This document shows, in pieces, positions 1 to 5,744 of a stretch of 6,534 nt of DNA. The DNA comes from Bacillota bacterium (lineage in GTDB: Bacteria; Bacillota; Clostridia; Christensenellales; CAG-138), in contig JAEEYN010000046.1 of the NCBI GenBank assembly GCA_016288175.1, positions 1 through 6,534 on the forward strand, in the 5' to 3' direction. Both the position numbers and the translations under genes were made by a program. Numbering within the stretch: position 1 is the first letter of the stretch; each line of letters starts with the position of its first letter. Below the pieces are notes generated by a model that saw only the letters and a program-made list of their open reading frames with translations, was not told where the DNA came from and made no database searches.

Positions 1-285
1 GTCCGGGATGTCGACCTGCGTTCTGATATCCCAATACTCCTCGTCGTTTGAGTTGATGCTGATGTATTCGATCATGCCTTCGGTATTGTTGATCAGCGTA
101 ACCGTATCATTGCCGATCTCCGGGGAGTAGGGTTGATCTTCGTTGTCGTTGTCGTAATGATATGATGACCCGCTGTCGTTTATCTGTTCGGATCCGTCGC
201 TCACTGAATCTGAGCTGCAGCCGGCAAGCGCGGCAGCGAGCAGCATTATCAGGCAAAGGATAATGGGGATGATTCTTTTCTTCAT
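1..285 (-). CDS. Putative lipoprotein, paralogue of the next gene (3' end outside window)
   Basis: This is the first 95 codons of a gene that runs off the left edge. The protein begins with a classic lipoprotein signal peptide: MKKR, a hydrophobic stretch, and lipobox L20-A-G-C23, so it should be exported and lipid-anchored at Cys23 on the outer face of the cytoplasmic membrane. Residues 24-60 form a Ser/Asp/Asn-rich linker with no predicted fold. From about residue 62 comes TVTLINNTEG, then DEEYW (81-85) and DIPD (92-95), which matches the neighbouring 185-aa lipoprotein over the same span. The ATG is preceded by AGGAG (296-300) at 10 nt spacing, which fixes the start. It lies 53 bp after the stop of the upstream gene with no terminator or clear promoter between, so it is probably the third gene of an operon. 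The function is unknown. Confidence 0.85.
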   Translation of the reverse strand, partial: MKKRIIPIILCLIMLLAAALAGCSSDSVSDGSEQINDSGSSYHYDNDNEDQPYSPEIGNDTVTLINNTEGMIEYISINSNDEEYWDIRTQVDIPD

Positions 286-338
286 GTTTTAAGTTCTCCT
301 TGTTCCGATCGTTTTAATCTATATGCTCCGGTTCGGCG

Positions 339-896
339 TTATCCTCCGGCTTTTCTGTCCGTGCCGTCGACGCTGATCTTCAGGCTGCCTTCATAGGCGC
401 GGATGCTTCCGTCCGCGTGAGTGACCTCGAAAACCGGTGTCCTGACGCCGCCGTTTTCCCCGGTTTCGCGGAACATCATCCGGACCCTGTCGCCCGGCTT
501 GATCTCGAGCCCGCGGGCGCTGCAGAAATAATCATAACCGGCGGCGGTGAACGCGAAATCGATCGGCGTATCGTAGCTCGCGACCTCTTTGCCGAAGCTG
601 CGGATCTTATATGATGCGCCGTTCATGATCTCCGGGATATCGAGCGGCTCACCCCAGAATTCTTCGTCGTTCGCGCTGATATAGACGCGCTCGACCGTGC
701 CTTCGGTATTGTTGATCAGGATAACGTAATCCTCAAGCGAGCCTCCCGCGGGGGGCTCTGTCTGCGGCGGAAGAGGGACCTCCGTTTCGGCGGGCTGATT
801 TCCCGAAAAGCCGCCGGGCTTCAGGAAATTGCAGCCGGCAAAAGCGAAAGCGATCACAAGGCCGCAGAGGAGCAATGCAAGGTTTCTTTTTTTCAT
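339..896 (-). CDS. Putative lipoprotein with NNTxG-type beta domain
   Basis: A 185-aa protein with a signal peptide (MKKR plus hydrophobic residues 5-19) and a lipobox ending A20-G-C22; the -3 residue is Phe, which is slightly non-canonical. A Pro/Glu/Thr-rich linker (about 24-52) leads to a compact C-terminal domain (about 56-178). The domain starts VILINNTEG and continues with VYIS (71-74) and a DEEFWGEPLDIPE segment. From memory this resembles a recurring motif of uncharacterised bacterial proteins, NNTG..I..LYIS....WG.DLL, likely a small beta-sandwich; this is not a database match. GGAG at 903-906 lies 6 nt from the ATG. The stop of the upstream lipoprotein gene is only 24 bp away, which implies co-transcription. 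It is a paralogue of the truncated downstream gene (1-285). No enzymatic residues are evident; a ligand-binding or envelope structural role is only a guess. Confidence 0.88.
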   Translation of the reverse strand: MKKRNLALLLCGLVIAFAFAGCNFLKPGGFSGNQPAETEVPLPPQTEPPAGGSLEDYVILINNTEGTVERVYISANDEEFWGEPLDIPEIMNGASYKIRSFGKEVASYDTPIDFAFTAAGYDYFCSARGLEIKPGDRVRMMFRETGENGGVRTPVFEVTHADGSIRAYEGSLKISVDGTDRKAGG

Positions 897-920
897 CTTC
901 GTCTCCGGACCGGCGCTGCG

Positions 921-1538
921 TCAGCCGATATTGACGGAGCCGAGCACTGCTTTCACGAGCGCGCCGTCATAGGGATAGCCTGCGCTCATAACGGAGATCA
1001 CGTGCTCGCCGACCGTCGTGTAGATCTGGAAAATATCCGTTTCACCGTTGTATTTATAGGTGATGCCCGTCCAGGTATTGCCGTTCAGTTCGAAGGTGAT
1101 ATCCTGCGGATCGTACTCGGCGTTGACCTCCCTGCTGTGGTCAATGTCCCATTCGGGATCCGTTGAAGGCCCGAAATAGATGTAGCTCGTCGGGTGATCC
1201 TTATCGGTCAGGCGGAAGCCCTCCGGGGATTCCGGGTCGATCATCGTGCCCTCGGTGAAGGTCATGCTTTCGGGGATGAACAGGCCGGTGTAGATTCCGT
1301 AATCCCTGGTTTCGCCCCTGATCGCCGGAGTTTGGTTTCCGGGGTCCGTATTTTCGCCGGGAACAAGGTTGCCGTTGTCATCGGGGTCCGGCGTCGGCGT
1401 CGTCTTCACTGTTCCGCCGTCGGCCGGTTTATCCGTTTCGCCGTTTTTGCCCGCGGCTCCGCAGGCGCAAAGCAGCGCCGCCGCCATCAGAACGGCGAGA
1501 GCGAGCGCTGTGAATTTAAATGTTTTGCCGAAGCTCAT
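921..1538 (-). CDS. Putative lipoprotein, function unknown
   Basis: A 205-aa protein with a long hydrophobic signal peptide (residues 8-25) and lipobox L23-C-A-C26. A low-complexity Gly/Asp/Pro/Thr linker (about 27-75, including a TPTPDPDD run) tethers a globular domain of about 125 residues (78-205). The domain is rich in aromatic residues and beta-type segments, with YTGLFIPESM near its start, WTGITYKYNGE (156-166), QIYTTVGEHVISV (171-183) and a terminal VLGSV. I do not recognise a named family. The domain is not obviously homologous to the two lipoproteins downstream. GGAGG at 1548-1552, 9 nt before the ATG, supports the start. It is the first gene of the likely three-gene lipoprotein operon, and a promoter candidate lies about 110 bp upstream. 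Confidence 0.88.
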   Translation of the reverse strand: MSFGKTFKFTALALAVLMAAALLCACGAAGKNGETDKPADGGTVKTTPTPDPDDNGNLVPGENTDPGNQTPAIRGETRDYGIYTGLFIPESMTFTEGTMIDPESPEGFRLTDKDHPTSYIYFGPSTDPEWDIDHSREVNAEYDPQDITFELNGNTWTGITYKYNGETDIFQIYTTVGEHVISVMSAGYPYDGALVKAVLGSVNIG

Positions 1539-1650
1539 TTTTCTGTTCCTCCAATCGAGTTTATAAGCTGTATTGGCCGATGGGAACGCGATCCGGCGGG
1601 CGTTTGTCCGTTCCGGTTCGAAGGGATCCGCCGCGCCTGCTTTGACCTTT

Positions 1651-1679
1651 ATTTTATCAGATTGCGGCAGGATTGTACA
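1651..1679 (-). promoter_or_regulatory. Predicted sigma-A promoter of the lipoprotein operon
   Basis: Reading the minus strand, -35 TGTACA (1674-1679, 4/6 to TTGACA) and -10 TAAAAT (1651-1656, 5/6 to TATAAT, preceded by TGA) are separated by exactly 17 bp. It faces the lipoprotein gene at 1538 and would give a leader of about 105 nt. The -35 box is only moderate. Confidence 0.5.
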
Positions 1680-1748
1680 GACCCGCGGCGCCGCTTTCGG
1701 CGGTTTTTTCTTCCGCCCGATGCGCGTTCCGTCCCGATAAAATAACGT

Positions 1749-1786
1749 CCGGCGGAGCTGCGCGGTTGCGTGCCGCCCTCCGCCGG
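1749..1786. repeat. GC-rich inverted repeat between rho terminator and lipoprotein promoter
   Basis: A perfect 9-bp inverted repeat, ccggcggag (1749-1757) and ctccgccgg (1778-1786), encloses 20 nt that contain a second nested pair, gcgg (1762-1765) and ccgc (1773-1776). On the minus strand it follows the rho terminator and is followed by a short T-rich stretch (ACGTTATTTTATC), so it may act as a second, weaker transcription stop. No U-tract follows it on the plus strand. Confidence 0.4.
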
Positions 1787-1793
1787 CGGCAAT

Positions 1794-1821
1794 AAAAAAA
1801 GCCTGCGGCTTTACCGCAGAC
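1794..1821 (-). terminator. Intrinsic terminator of rho
   Basis: On the minus strand GTCTGCGG (1814-1821) pairs with CCGCAGGC (1801-1808) across a 5-nt loop (1809-1813), giving an 8-bp stem with one G.T pair. Seven T residues follow immediately (1794-1800). It starts 14 nt after the rho stop codon. Confidence 0.85.
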
Positions 1822-1834
1822 CTTTTAGGTTGTT

Positions 1835-3718
1835 TTATCGGCTTATGCCCCTTCCGCCGCCCGGAAGGAAGCCTTCCCGGGCGTATGAGGATTGGAGATT
1901 CTTGATTCTCTGAACGAATTCTTCGTTGTTCGCCGTTTTTTCGAGGAGGTTTATGATCTGCTCCGTCGCTTCGGCCGTGTTTCCTCCGGAGAGCATGCGG
2001 CGGATCGAGTTGACCGATTCGAGCTCCTCCGCGGAAAGCAGCAGTTCCTCCCTGCGCGTGCCGGATTTGTAGATATCCACGGCCGGGAAGATGCGCTTTT
2101 CGCTGAGCTTGCGGTCGAGGTGGATCTCCATGTTGCCGGTGCCCTTGAATTCCTCGTAGACCATGTCGTCCATCCTGGAGCCCGTTTCCACGAGCGCCGT
2201 CGCGATGACCGTCAGGCTGCCGCCGTTTTCGATGTTGCGGGCGGCGCCGAAGAAACGCTTCGGCTTATGCAGCGCGCCGGGGTCCATGCCGCCGGAAAGG
2301 GTCTTGCCCGTCGAGTTGATGGTAACGTTGTATGCCCTCGCGAGCCTTGTGATCGAGTCCATGAGCACGACGACGTCCTTGCCCATCTCGACAAGGCGCA
2401 TCGAGCGCTCCATGACCATCTCCGCAACGCGGGTATGGTGCTCCGGCAGCTCGTCGAAGGTCGAGAACACGACCTCGCCCTTGATCGAGCGCTGCATGTC
2501 GGTAACCTCCTCCGGGCGCTCGTCGATCAGAAGAACGATCAGGTGCACATCCGGATAATTCTCGGAAATGCCGTTTGCGATCGCCTTGAGCAGCGTCGTT
2601 TTGCCGGCCTTCGGCTGGGAAACGATCATGCCCCTCTGCCCTTTGCCGATCGGCGCGATGAGGTCGATCAGGCGGATCGCGAGGTTGTTTTTCTTCGGCG
2701 CATCCGGATCCGTCGTTTCGAGGGTCAGCCTTTCGTTCGGGAAGATCGGAACGAGCTCCTCGAAGGGCTTGCGCTGCATCGCTTCCTCCGGGGGAACGCC
2801 GTTGACGGCCGTGATATACATCAGCGCGACATAGCGCTTTGCTTCCATCGCCTGCCGCGTTTTGCCGGCAACGAGGTCGCCGTTGCGAAGGTTGAAGCGG
2901 CGGATCTGGGAGTTGGAAATATAGACGTCGTTCGCGCCGGGCATGTAGTTATTGACGCGAAGGAAGCCGTAGCCGTCCGGCATGATCTCGAGGATGCCCT
3001 CGGCGTCCTCGCATTCGCCGGATTCGAGGATCTCCGGAACGGCGGGATTGCTCGTTCCGTATTCGGCGTTGTAATAACCCTCCGGCCTGAAATCGCGGTT
3101 CTGGTACCCCGCCCCGCCGTACGGCTGCTGGTATGCGCCCTGGGGCGGATAGACCGGGTTCACATACTGGCCCTGGACGGGCTGAGCCATGCGGTAATCC
3201 TGCTGGGCGTACGGGTCGCCCTGCTGATAGGCGGGCTGCTGATAGGCGTCGCCGCGCCTGCCGTAATCCTGGTTATAGCCCGCGTAAGGCTGCTGATAGT
3301 TCATGCGCTGGCTGACGGGCTGGCGCGCGCTGCGGTCGCCGCGGTAATTCTGCTGCCGGCTGTAGCCCGCCGTCTGCTGCCTTGCCGTATAACCGAGCGT
3401 ATATCCGCGCTCCTGGGGAGCGGCCGCGCGCAGCCTTGCGGCATCCGCGCCGGGCGTCTGCGCCGCCGGATCCTGCTCCGGCATTGCGGACGGCGCCGGT
3501 TCCGCCGGTTCGAGCGCCGTCTCCGCCGGGGCCTCCGCTTTCGGCTCCGCAGGCATGATCGGCGGGCGTCCGCGCTTCTTTGTTTCGGTCACGCCGCCGT
3601 TCATGATTATATCGACAAGCTCCGCTTTTCTGTATTTTGTGATGGATTTAACGCCCTGCGCCTTCGCGATAATGCGCAGACTCTCAAGGCTCTTGTCAAG
3701 CATTTCTTCTCTTGTCAT
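1835..3718 (-). CDS. rho: Transcription termination factor Rho with a prion-like insert
   Basis: Rho is the hexameric RNA-dependent ATPase/translocase that ends transcription at untranslated, C-rich RNA. From the ATG (627 aa) the order is: Rho_N helical domain (about 2-42, with AKAQGV and KYRKAEL); an Ala/Pro/Glu linker (about 43-100); a Tyr/Gln/Gly/Arg-rich disordered tract (about 101-224); a cold-shock RNA-binding domain (about 236-302, with DGYGFLR and SQIRRFNLRNGD); and the RecA-type motor. The motor shows Walker A PKAGKTT (369-375), IDERPEEV (398-405), Walker B VVVLMDS (449-455), the Q-loop region LSGGMDPGALHKPKRFFGAARN (474-495), and the R-loop/arginine-finger region with Arg536 in LDRKLSEKR. 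The core is complete. E. coli Rho is 419 aa, so the extra length is the insert. An in-frame TTG at 3748 could add 10 residues, but the ATG has the better ribosome binding site. It is transcribed alone, divergently from yabP. Confidence 0.97.
   Translation of the reverse strand: MTREEMLDKSLESLRIIAKAQGVKSITKYRKAELVDIIMNGGVTETKKRGRPPIMPAEPKAEAPAETALEPAEPAPSAMPEQDPAAQTPGADAARLRAAAPQERGYTLGYTARQQTAGYSRQQNYRGDRSARQPVSQRMNYQQPYAGYNQDYGRRGDAYQQPAYQQGDPYAQQDYRMAQPVQGQYVNPVYPPQGAYQQPYGGAGYQNRDFRPEGYYNAEYGTSNPAVPEILESGECEDAEGILEIMPDGYGFLRVNNYMPGANDVYISNSQIRRFNLRNGDLVAGKTRQAMEAKRYVALMYITAVNGVPPEEAMQRKPFEELVPIFPNERLTLETTDPDAPKKNNLAIRLIDLIAPIGKGQRGMIVSQPKAGKTTLLKAIANGISENYPDVHLIVLLIDERPEEVTDMQRSIKGEVVFSTFDELPEHHTRVAEMVMERSMRLVEMGKDVVVLMDSITRLARAYNVTINSTGKTLSGGMDPGALHKPKRFFGAARNIENGGSLTVIATALVETGSRMDDMVYEEFKGTGNMEIHLDRKLSEKRIFPAVDIYKSGTRREELLLSAEELESVNSIRRMLSGGNTAEATEQIINLLEKTANNEEFVQRIKNLQSSYAREGFLPGGGRGISR
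3047..3418 (-). other. Prion-like disordered tract encoded within rho
   Basis: This stretch encodes about 124 residues between the Rho N-terminal domain and the cold-shock domain. By my count it holds 23 Gln, 20 Tyr, 15 Gly and 12 Arg, with no Lys, Cys, Trp or Ile and a single Leu. Tyr residues are spaced every few positions. The tetrapeptide YQQP occurs three times, with a fourth variant YQQG. At DNA level the 10-mer ctgctgatag (plus strand) recurs at 3221-3230, 3236-3245 and 3290-3299, consistent with local repeat expansion. The composition resembles prion-like, phase-separating domains. It stays in frame with flanking conserved Rho sequence, so it is not a frameshift. Confidence 0.85.
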
Positions 3719-3727
3719 GTTCTCTCC
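3719..3727 (-). promoter_or_regulatory. Ribosome binding site choosing the ATG start of rho
   Basis: On the minus strand GGAGAG (3722-3727) precedes the ATG at 3716-3718, with 5 nt between GGAG and the start codon. This is somewhat tight but clearly better than the weak GTAGAG ahead of the in-frame TTG at 3746-3748. The Rho_N homology also begins right after this ATG. Confidence 0.65.
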
Positions 3728-3847
3728 GATCAATGTTTCTGTTTTCAAAGCTCTACGGTATCAGTATATGCAGCTGTTAATTTTTAAGAAGTAAAACATT
3801 AGGATAATTGCGCCGTAAAAACAAAGTGTTCCCGATTCCTTGCATAT

Positions 3848-3877
3848 ATTATAATGTTTTTCCCCTGGTGTTGTCAA
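3848..3877 (-). promoter_or_regulatory. Consensus sigma-A promoter of rho
   Basis: On the minus strand -35 TTGACA (3872-3877) and -10 TATAAT (3848-3853) are both perfect matches, with an 18-bp spacer. The expected start of transcription is near 3841, leaving a leader of about 120 nt before the rho ATG. I saw no strong intrinsic terminator in that leader. Confidence 0.88.
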
Positions 3878-3891
3878 TAGAAAATCAGATG

Positions 3892-3939
3892 GAATTTGTT
3901 AAATCTTTATGTCATATTCCCGCGATTCGGGCATTATTG
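3892..3939 (+). promoter_or_regulatory. Candidate sigma-E-type promoter region of yabP operon
   Basis: Two overlapping, imperfect matches to the mother-cell sigma-E pattern (-35 KMATATT, -10 CATACAMT) lie here. One pairs TCATATT (3912-3918, full -35 match) with CATTATTG (3932-3939, poor -10) at 13 bp. The other pairs GAATTTG (3892-3898, 5/7) with CATATTCC (3913-3920, 5/8) at 14 bp. The expectation that yabP is sigma-E-controlled comes from B. subtilis; the match alone would not be convincing. Confidence 0.3.
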
Positions 3940-4011
3940 CCGCAGCTTTGCCGTATTATTATTTATCCTTACTTCCGGGACCCGAAAACCGGGCAAAAAT
4001 CATGAAAGGAA

Positions 4012-4038
4012 GCTCCCCCGCGCGGGGAGCAGGGGTGA
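4012..4038 (+). promoter_or_regulatory. GC hairpin abutting the yabP ribosome binding site
   Basis: GCTCCCC (4012-4018) and GGGGAGC (4024-4030) form a perfect 7-bp stem with a 5-nt loop (CGCGC). The stem ends directly before the Shine-Dalgarno-like AGGGGTGA (4031-4038), which lies 6 nt before the yabP ATG. The CCCC of the left arm could also pair with the GGGG of the ribosome binding site. No T-run follows, so it is not an intrinsic terminator. Confidence 0.6.
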
Positions 4039-4044
4039 AAAGAA

Positions 4045-4341
4045 ATGAACGACCGACCCATGCTTGAAGGAGGAGCGCTGCGCCTTCGCACGCATTCGAT
4101 CCACATTGAAAACAGGGAGCTTGTGAGCATCACCGGCGTCAAGGACGTCGGCAGCTTCAACGAAAACGAAGTGATCCTGATGACGGACGGCGGCGGGCTC
4201 TCCGTTGAAGGAGAGGGGCTGCATATCACGAAGCTCAACCTCGACGAAGGCCAGATCATCATCGAGGGACAGCTCATCGCCCTCGAATACGACGAAGCCC
4301 CGCAGCAGCGGCCCGGCTTTTTCTCGAGAATGTTCCGCTGA
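4045..4341 (+). CDS. yabP: Sporulation protein YabP
   Basis: A 98-aa protein of the YabP/YqfC family. In B. subtilis YabP is made in the mother cell under sigma-E and is needed for spore cortex formation; its biochemical activity is unknown. The family signature spans most of the protein: ENRELVSITGVKDVGSF (22-38), NEVILMT (41-47), then the conserved block GEGLHITKLNLDEGQIIIEG (56-75) followed by ALEY. The length matches the family (about 100 aa). The C-terminus is short and basic-aromatic (GFFSRMFR). The ATG at 4045 follows AGGGGTGA. The stop overlaps the yabQ start by one base, so translation is likely coupled. The usual upstream S4-domain gene (yabO/hslR) found next to yabP in B. subtilis is absent here; rho lies upstream instead, on the other strand. 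Confidence 0.93.
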   Translation: MNDRPMLEGGALRLRTHSIHIENRELVSITGVKDVGSFNENEVILMTDGGGLSVEGEGLHITKLNLDEGQIIIEGQLIALEYDEAPQQRPGFFSRMFR

Positions 4342-4667
4342 TGAGGATCGACCTTGCCGAACTTCCGCTCGTTCTCGGCTGCCTCCGATGCGGGTTCATA
4401 CTTGGGATCGTCTATGACCTTCTCCGCCTCCCCCGCCGCCTCGGAAGCATCGCCACGGCGGCCGCGGACGCTGTCTTCGGCTGCTGTTTTTTCGCTTTGA
4501 CCGGCGCGACGCTGTTTTATTTCGACAGCGGAAGGATCCGGTTTTTCACAATTCCGCTGATCCTTGCCGCGTTCGCCCTCTGGATCTTCTTTCCCGGAAG
4601 GCTGATCCGTCTTTCGGCGGCTTCGGTGCACGGCAGGCTGAGGCATAAAACCCGAAAAGAAAAATAG
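4341..4667 (+). CDS. yabQ: Spore cortex biosynthesis protein YabQ (short form)
   Basis: A 108-aa membrane protein. YabQ of B. subtilis is a sigma-E-dependent integral protein of the outer forespore membrane required for cortex formation. Three hydrophobic segments are visible, at about residues 7-27, 39-60 and 67-85, followed by a basic tail ending RHKTRKEK. The motif GIVYDLLR (22-29) at the end of the first segment is typical of the family. The B. subtilis protein is about twice as long, so this is a short form; the reading frame is clean, and I see no frameshift that would restore a longer C-terminus. Its ATG overlaps the yabP stop (TGATG) and lacks its own clear ribosome binding site, suggesting translational coupling. 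Identification rests on the motif, topology and position next to yabP. Confidence 0.82.
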   Translation: MRIDLAELPLVLGCLRCGFILGIVYDLLRLPRRLGSIATAAADAVFGCCFFALTGATLFYFDSGRIRFFTIPLILAAFALWIFFPGRLIRLSAASVHGRLRHKTRKEK

Positions 4668-4700
4668 TATTATTGCAGAAACAAACCGGAGGCTTTAAAT

Positions 4701-5726
4701 ATGAAACCGAACGCGAATATCTTCCGAAGGACAAAACGGACCGCCGCCCTGCTGCTCGCCGTATTCTTCGCCGCGTCGCTTTGCGGCTGCGGCGCGCCGA
4801 AGAGCCTTTTCGAAGAGACTCCTTCCCCCCTGCCGGCGACCGCCGCGCCGGGCGAAAACCCGTTCGCGGATCCTTCAGGCCGTCCCGCGGGCAGCGAATA
4901 CCCTTTTGAGACAGGAGAAACCGCAACCGCCGAACCCGGGCAAAGCGTTAGGGCAACGCTCTATTACGTCACCGACGAAGGCTACATCCTGCCCGTAAGC
5001 ACCGTTATCCCCTGGGAAACGGGGATCGCGAAAGCCTGCCTGAGCCGCCTCATCGCGACGGCCGGGAACAGCAACGAGCTCAAAAAGCTCGGCCTCAACG
5101 CGCCGATCCCCGCGGGGACCGTGATCCAGCTTTCGATCGAGGACGGCGAAGCGAGGGTCAATCTTCAGAATATGCCCGCGCTTGCCGATTACCGCGAGGA
5201 GCAGAACCTCTTTGTTTCCGTGATAAATACGCTCACGCAGTTCCCTTCGATCGACACCGTTTCCGTTTTCATCAACGGCAGCGCGGCAAGGACGGTCAAC
5301 GGCTCCGAGCTTCCCTGCGGCGCGGGAGCATACGCTTTGAACGTTGAAAACGGCGATGTCGCCGTCAGCGGCAGCGCGAAAGCCGTAACGCTTTATTTCC
5401 CGAACAGCTCCGGCAGTCAGTTCATCCCCGTGACGCGCTATCTGAGCTCCGACGGCCTTTACCGGGCGATCAGCGCGCTTGCGGAGGGCACGGAGCTGCC
5501 CGGCCTGCGCGGCTGCTTTCCGGAAAATACGCTCGTTCTCGGCGCGGCGATCGAAGGCGGCGTTCTGACCGTCAATCTTTCGAAGGATTTCGAAAAGATC
5601 GCCGAAACGCCGGGGCTTTACAGCCTCGCTATGCACACCGTGCTTCTGACAGCGCGGCCGTACGGCAGCATCGACGAGATCCGCTTCACCGTCAACGGCG
5701 TGCCTTATGCGCCGGACGACAACTGA
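4701..5726 (+). CDS. gerM: GerM-like lipoprotein with two GerMN domains
   Basis: A 341-aa lipoprotein. The signal peptide (basic residues 9-13, hydrophobic 14-27) ends in lipobox L27-C-G-C30. A Pro/Ala/Glu-rich linker (about 31-82) precedes two GerMN domains. Domain 1 (about 85-200) runs from ATLYYVTDEGYILPVS through VNLQNM to TVSVFINGS. Domain 2 (about 228-337) repeats the plan: VTLYFPNSSGSQFIPVTR, then VLTVNLSKDF, then IDEIRFTVNG. B. subtilis GerM has the same arrangement and a similar length. There it is a sigma-E-dependent lipoprotein needed for sporulation and germination that helps stabilise the SpoIIIA-SpoIIQ channel between mother cell and forespore. GGAGG (4688-4692) lies 8 nt from the ATG. 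The 33-bp gap after yabQ contains no terminator, so it is the last gene of the yabPQ operon. A terminator follows 19 bp after the stop. Confidence 0.9.
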   Translation: MKPNANIFRRTKRTAALLLAVFFAASLCGCGAPKSLFEETPSPLPATAAPGENPFADPSGRPAGSEYPFETGETATAEPGQSVRATLYYVTDEGYILPVSTVIPWETGIAKACLSRLIATAGNSNELKKLGLNAPIPAGTVIQLSIEDGEARVNLQNMPALADYREEQNLFVSVINTLTQFPSIDTVSVFINGSAARTVNGSELPCGAGAYALNVENGDVAVSGSAKAVTLYFPNSSGSQFIPVTRYLSSDGLYRAISALAEGTELPGLRGCFPENTLVLGAAIEGGVLTVNLSKDFEKIAETPGLYSLAMHTVLLTARPYGSIDEIRFTVNGVPYAPDDN

Positions 5727-5744
5727 TGCGCTTCATAAAAAAAC

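Noticed and set aside
1194..1745. A 183-codon plus-strand frame over the lipoprotein gene and upstream region
   Set aside because: Overlaps a well-supported minus-strand gene and its promoter; Arg-rich translation without recognisable motifs.
1892..3787. A 631-codon open frame on the plus strand across rho
   Set aside because: It is the antisense shadow of rho. The translation is rich in Arg/His/Val with no domain, while the minus strand encodes full-length conserved Rho.
3761..3799. A 12-codon leader ORF (MFYFLKINSCIY) upstream of rho on the minus strand
   Set aside because: No ribosome binding site precedes it and no regulatory residue pattern is visible; an AT-rich leader gives such frames by chance.
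3968..3995. Short hairpin cccg/cggg around 3981-3993 upstream of yabP as a terminator
   Set aside because: Only a 4-bp stem followed by an A-run on the plus strand; too weak to stop transcription.
4002..4067. A 21-codon plus-strand ORF overlapping the yabP start
   Set aside because: No ribosome binding site, out of frame with yabP, and it mostly reads through the hairpin.
3969..4646. A 225-codon minus-strand frame opposite yabP-yabQ
   Set aside because: Antisense to two recognised sporulation genes, charged low-complexity translation, and it spans the yabP control region.
4875..5636. A 253-codon minus-strand frame opposite gerM
   Set aside because: Antisense shadow in GC-rich coding DNA; the plus strand carries two clear GerMN domains and a lipobox.
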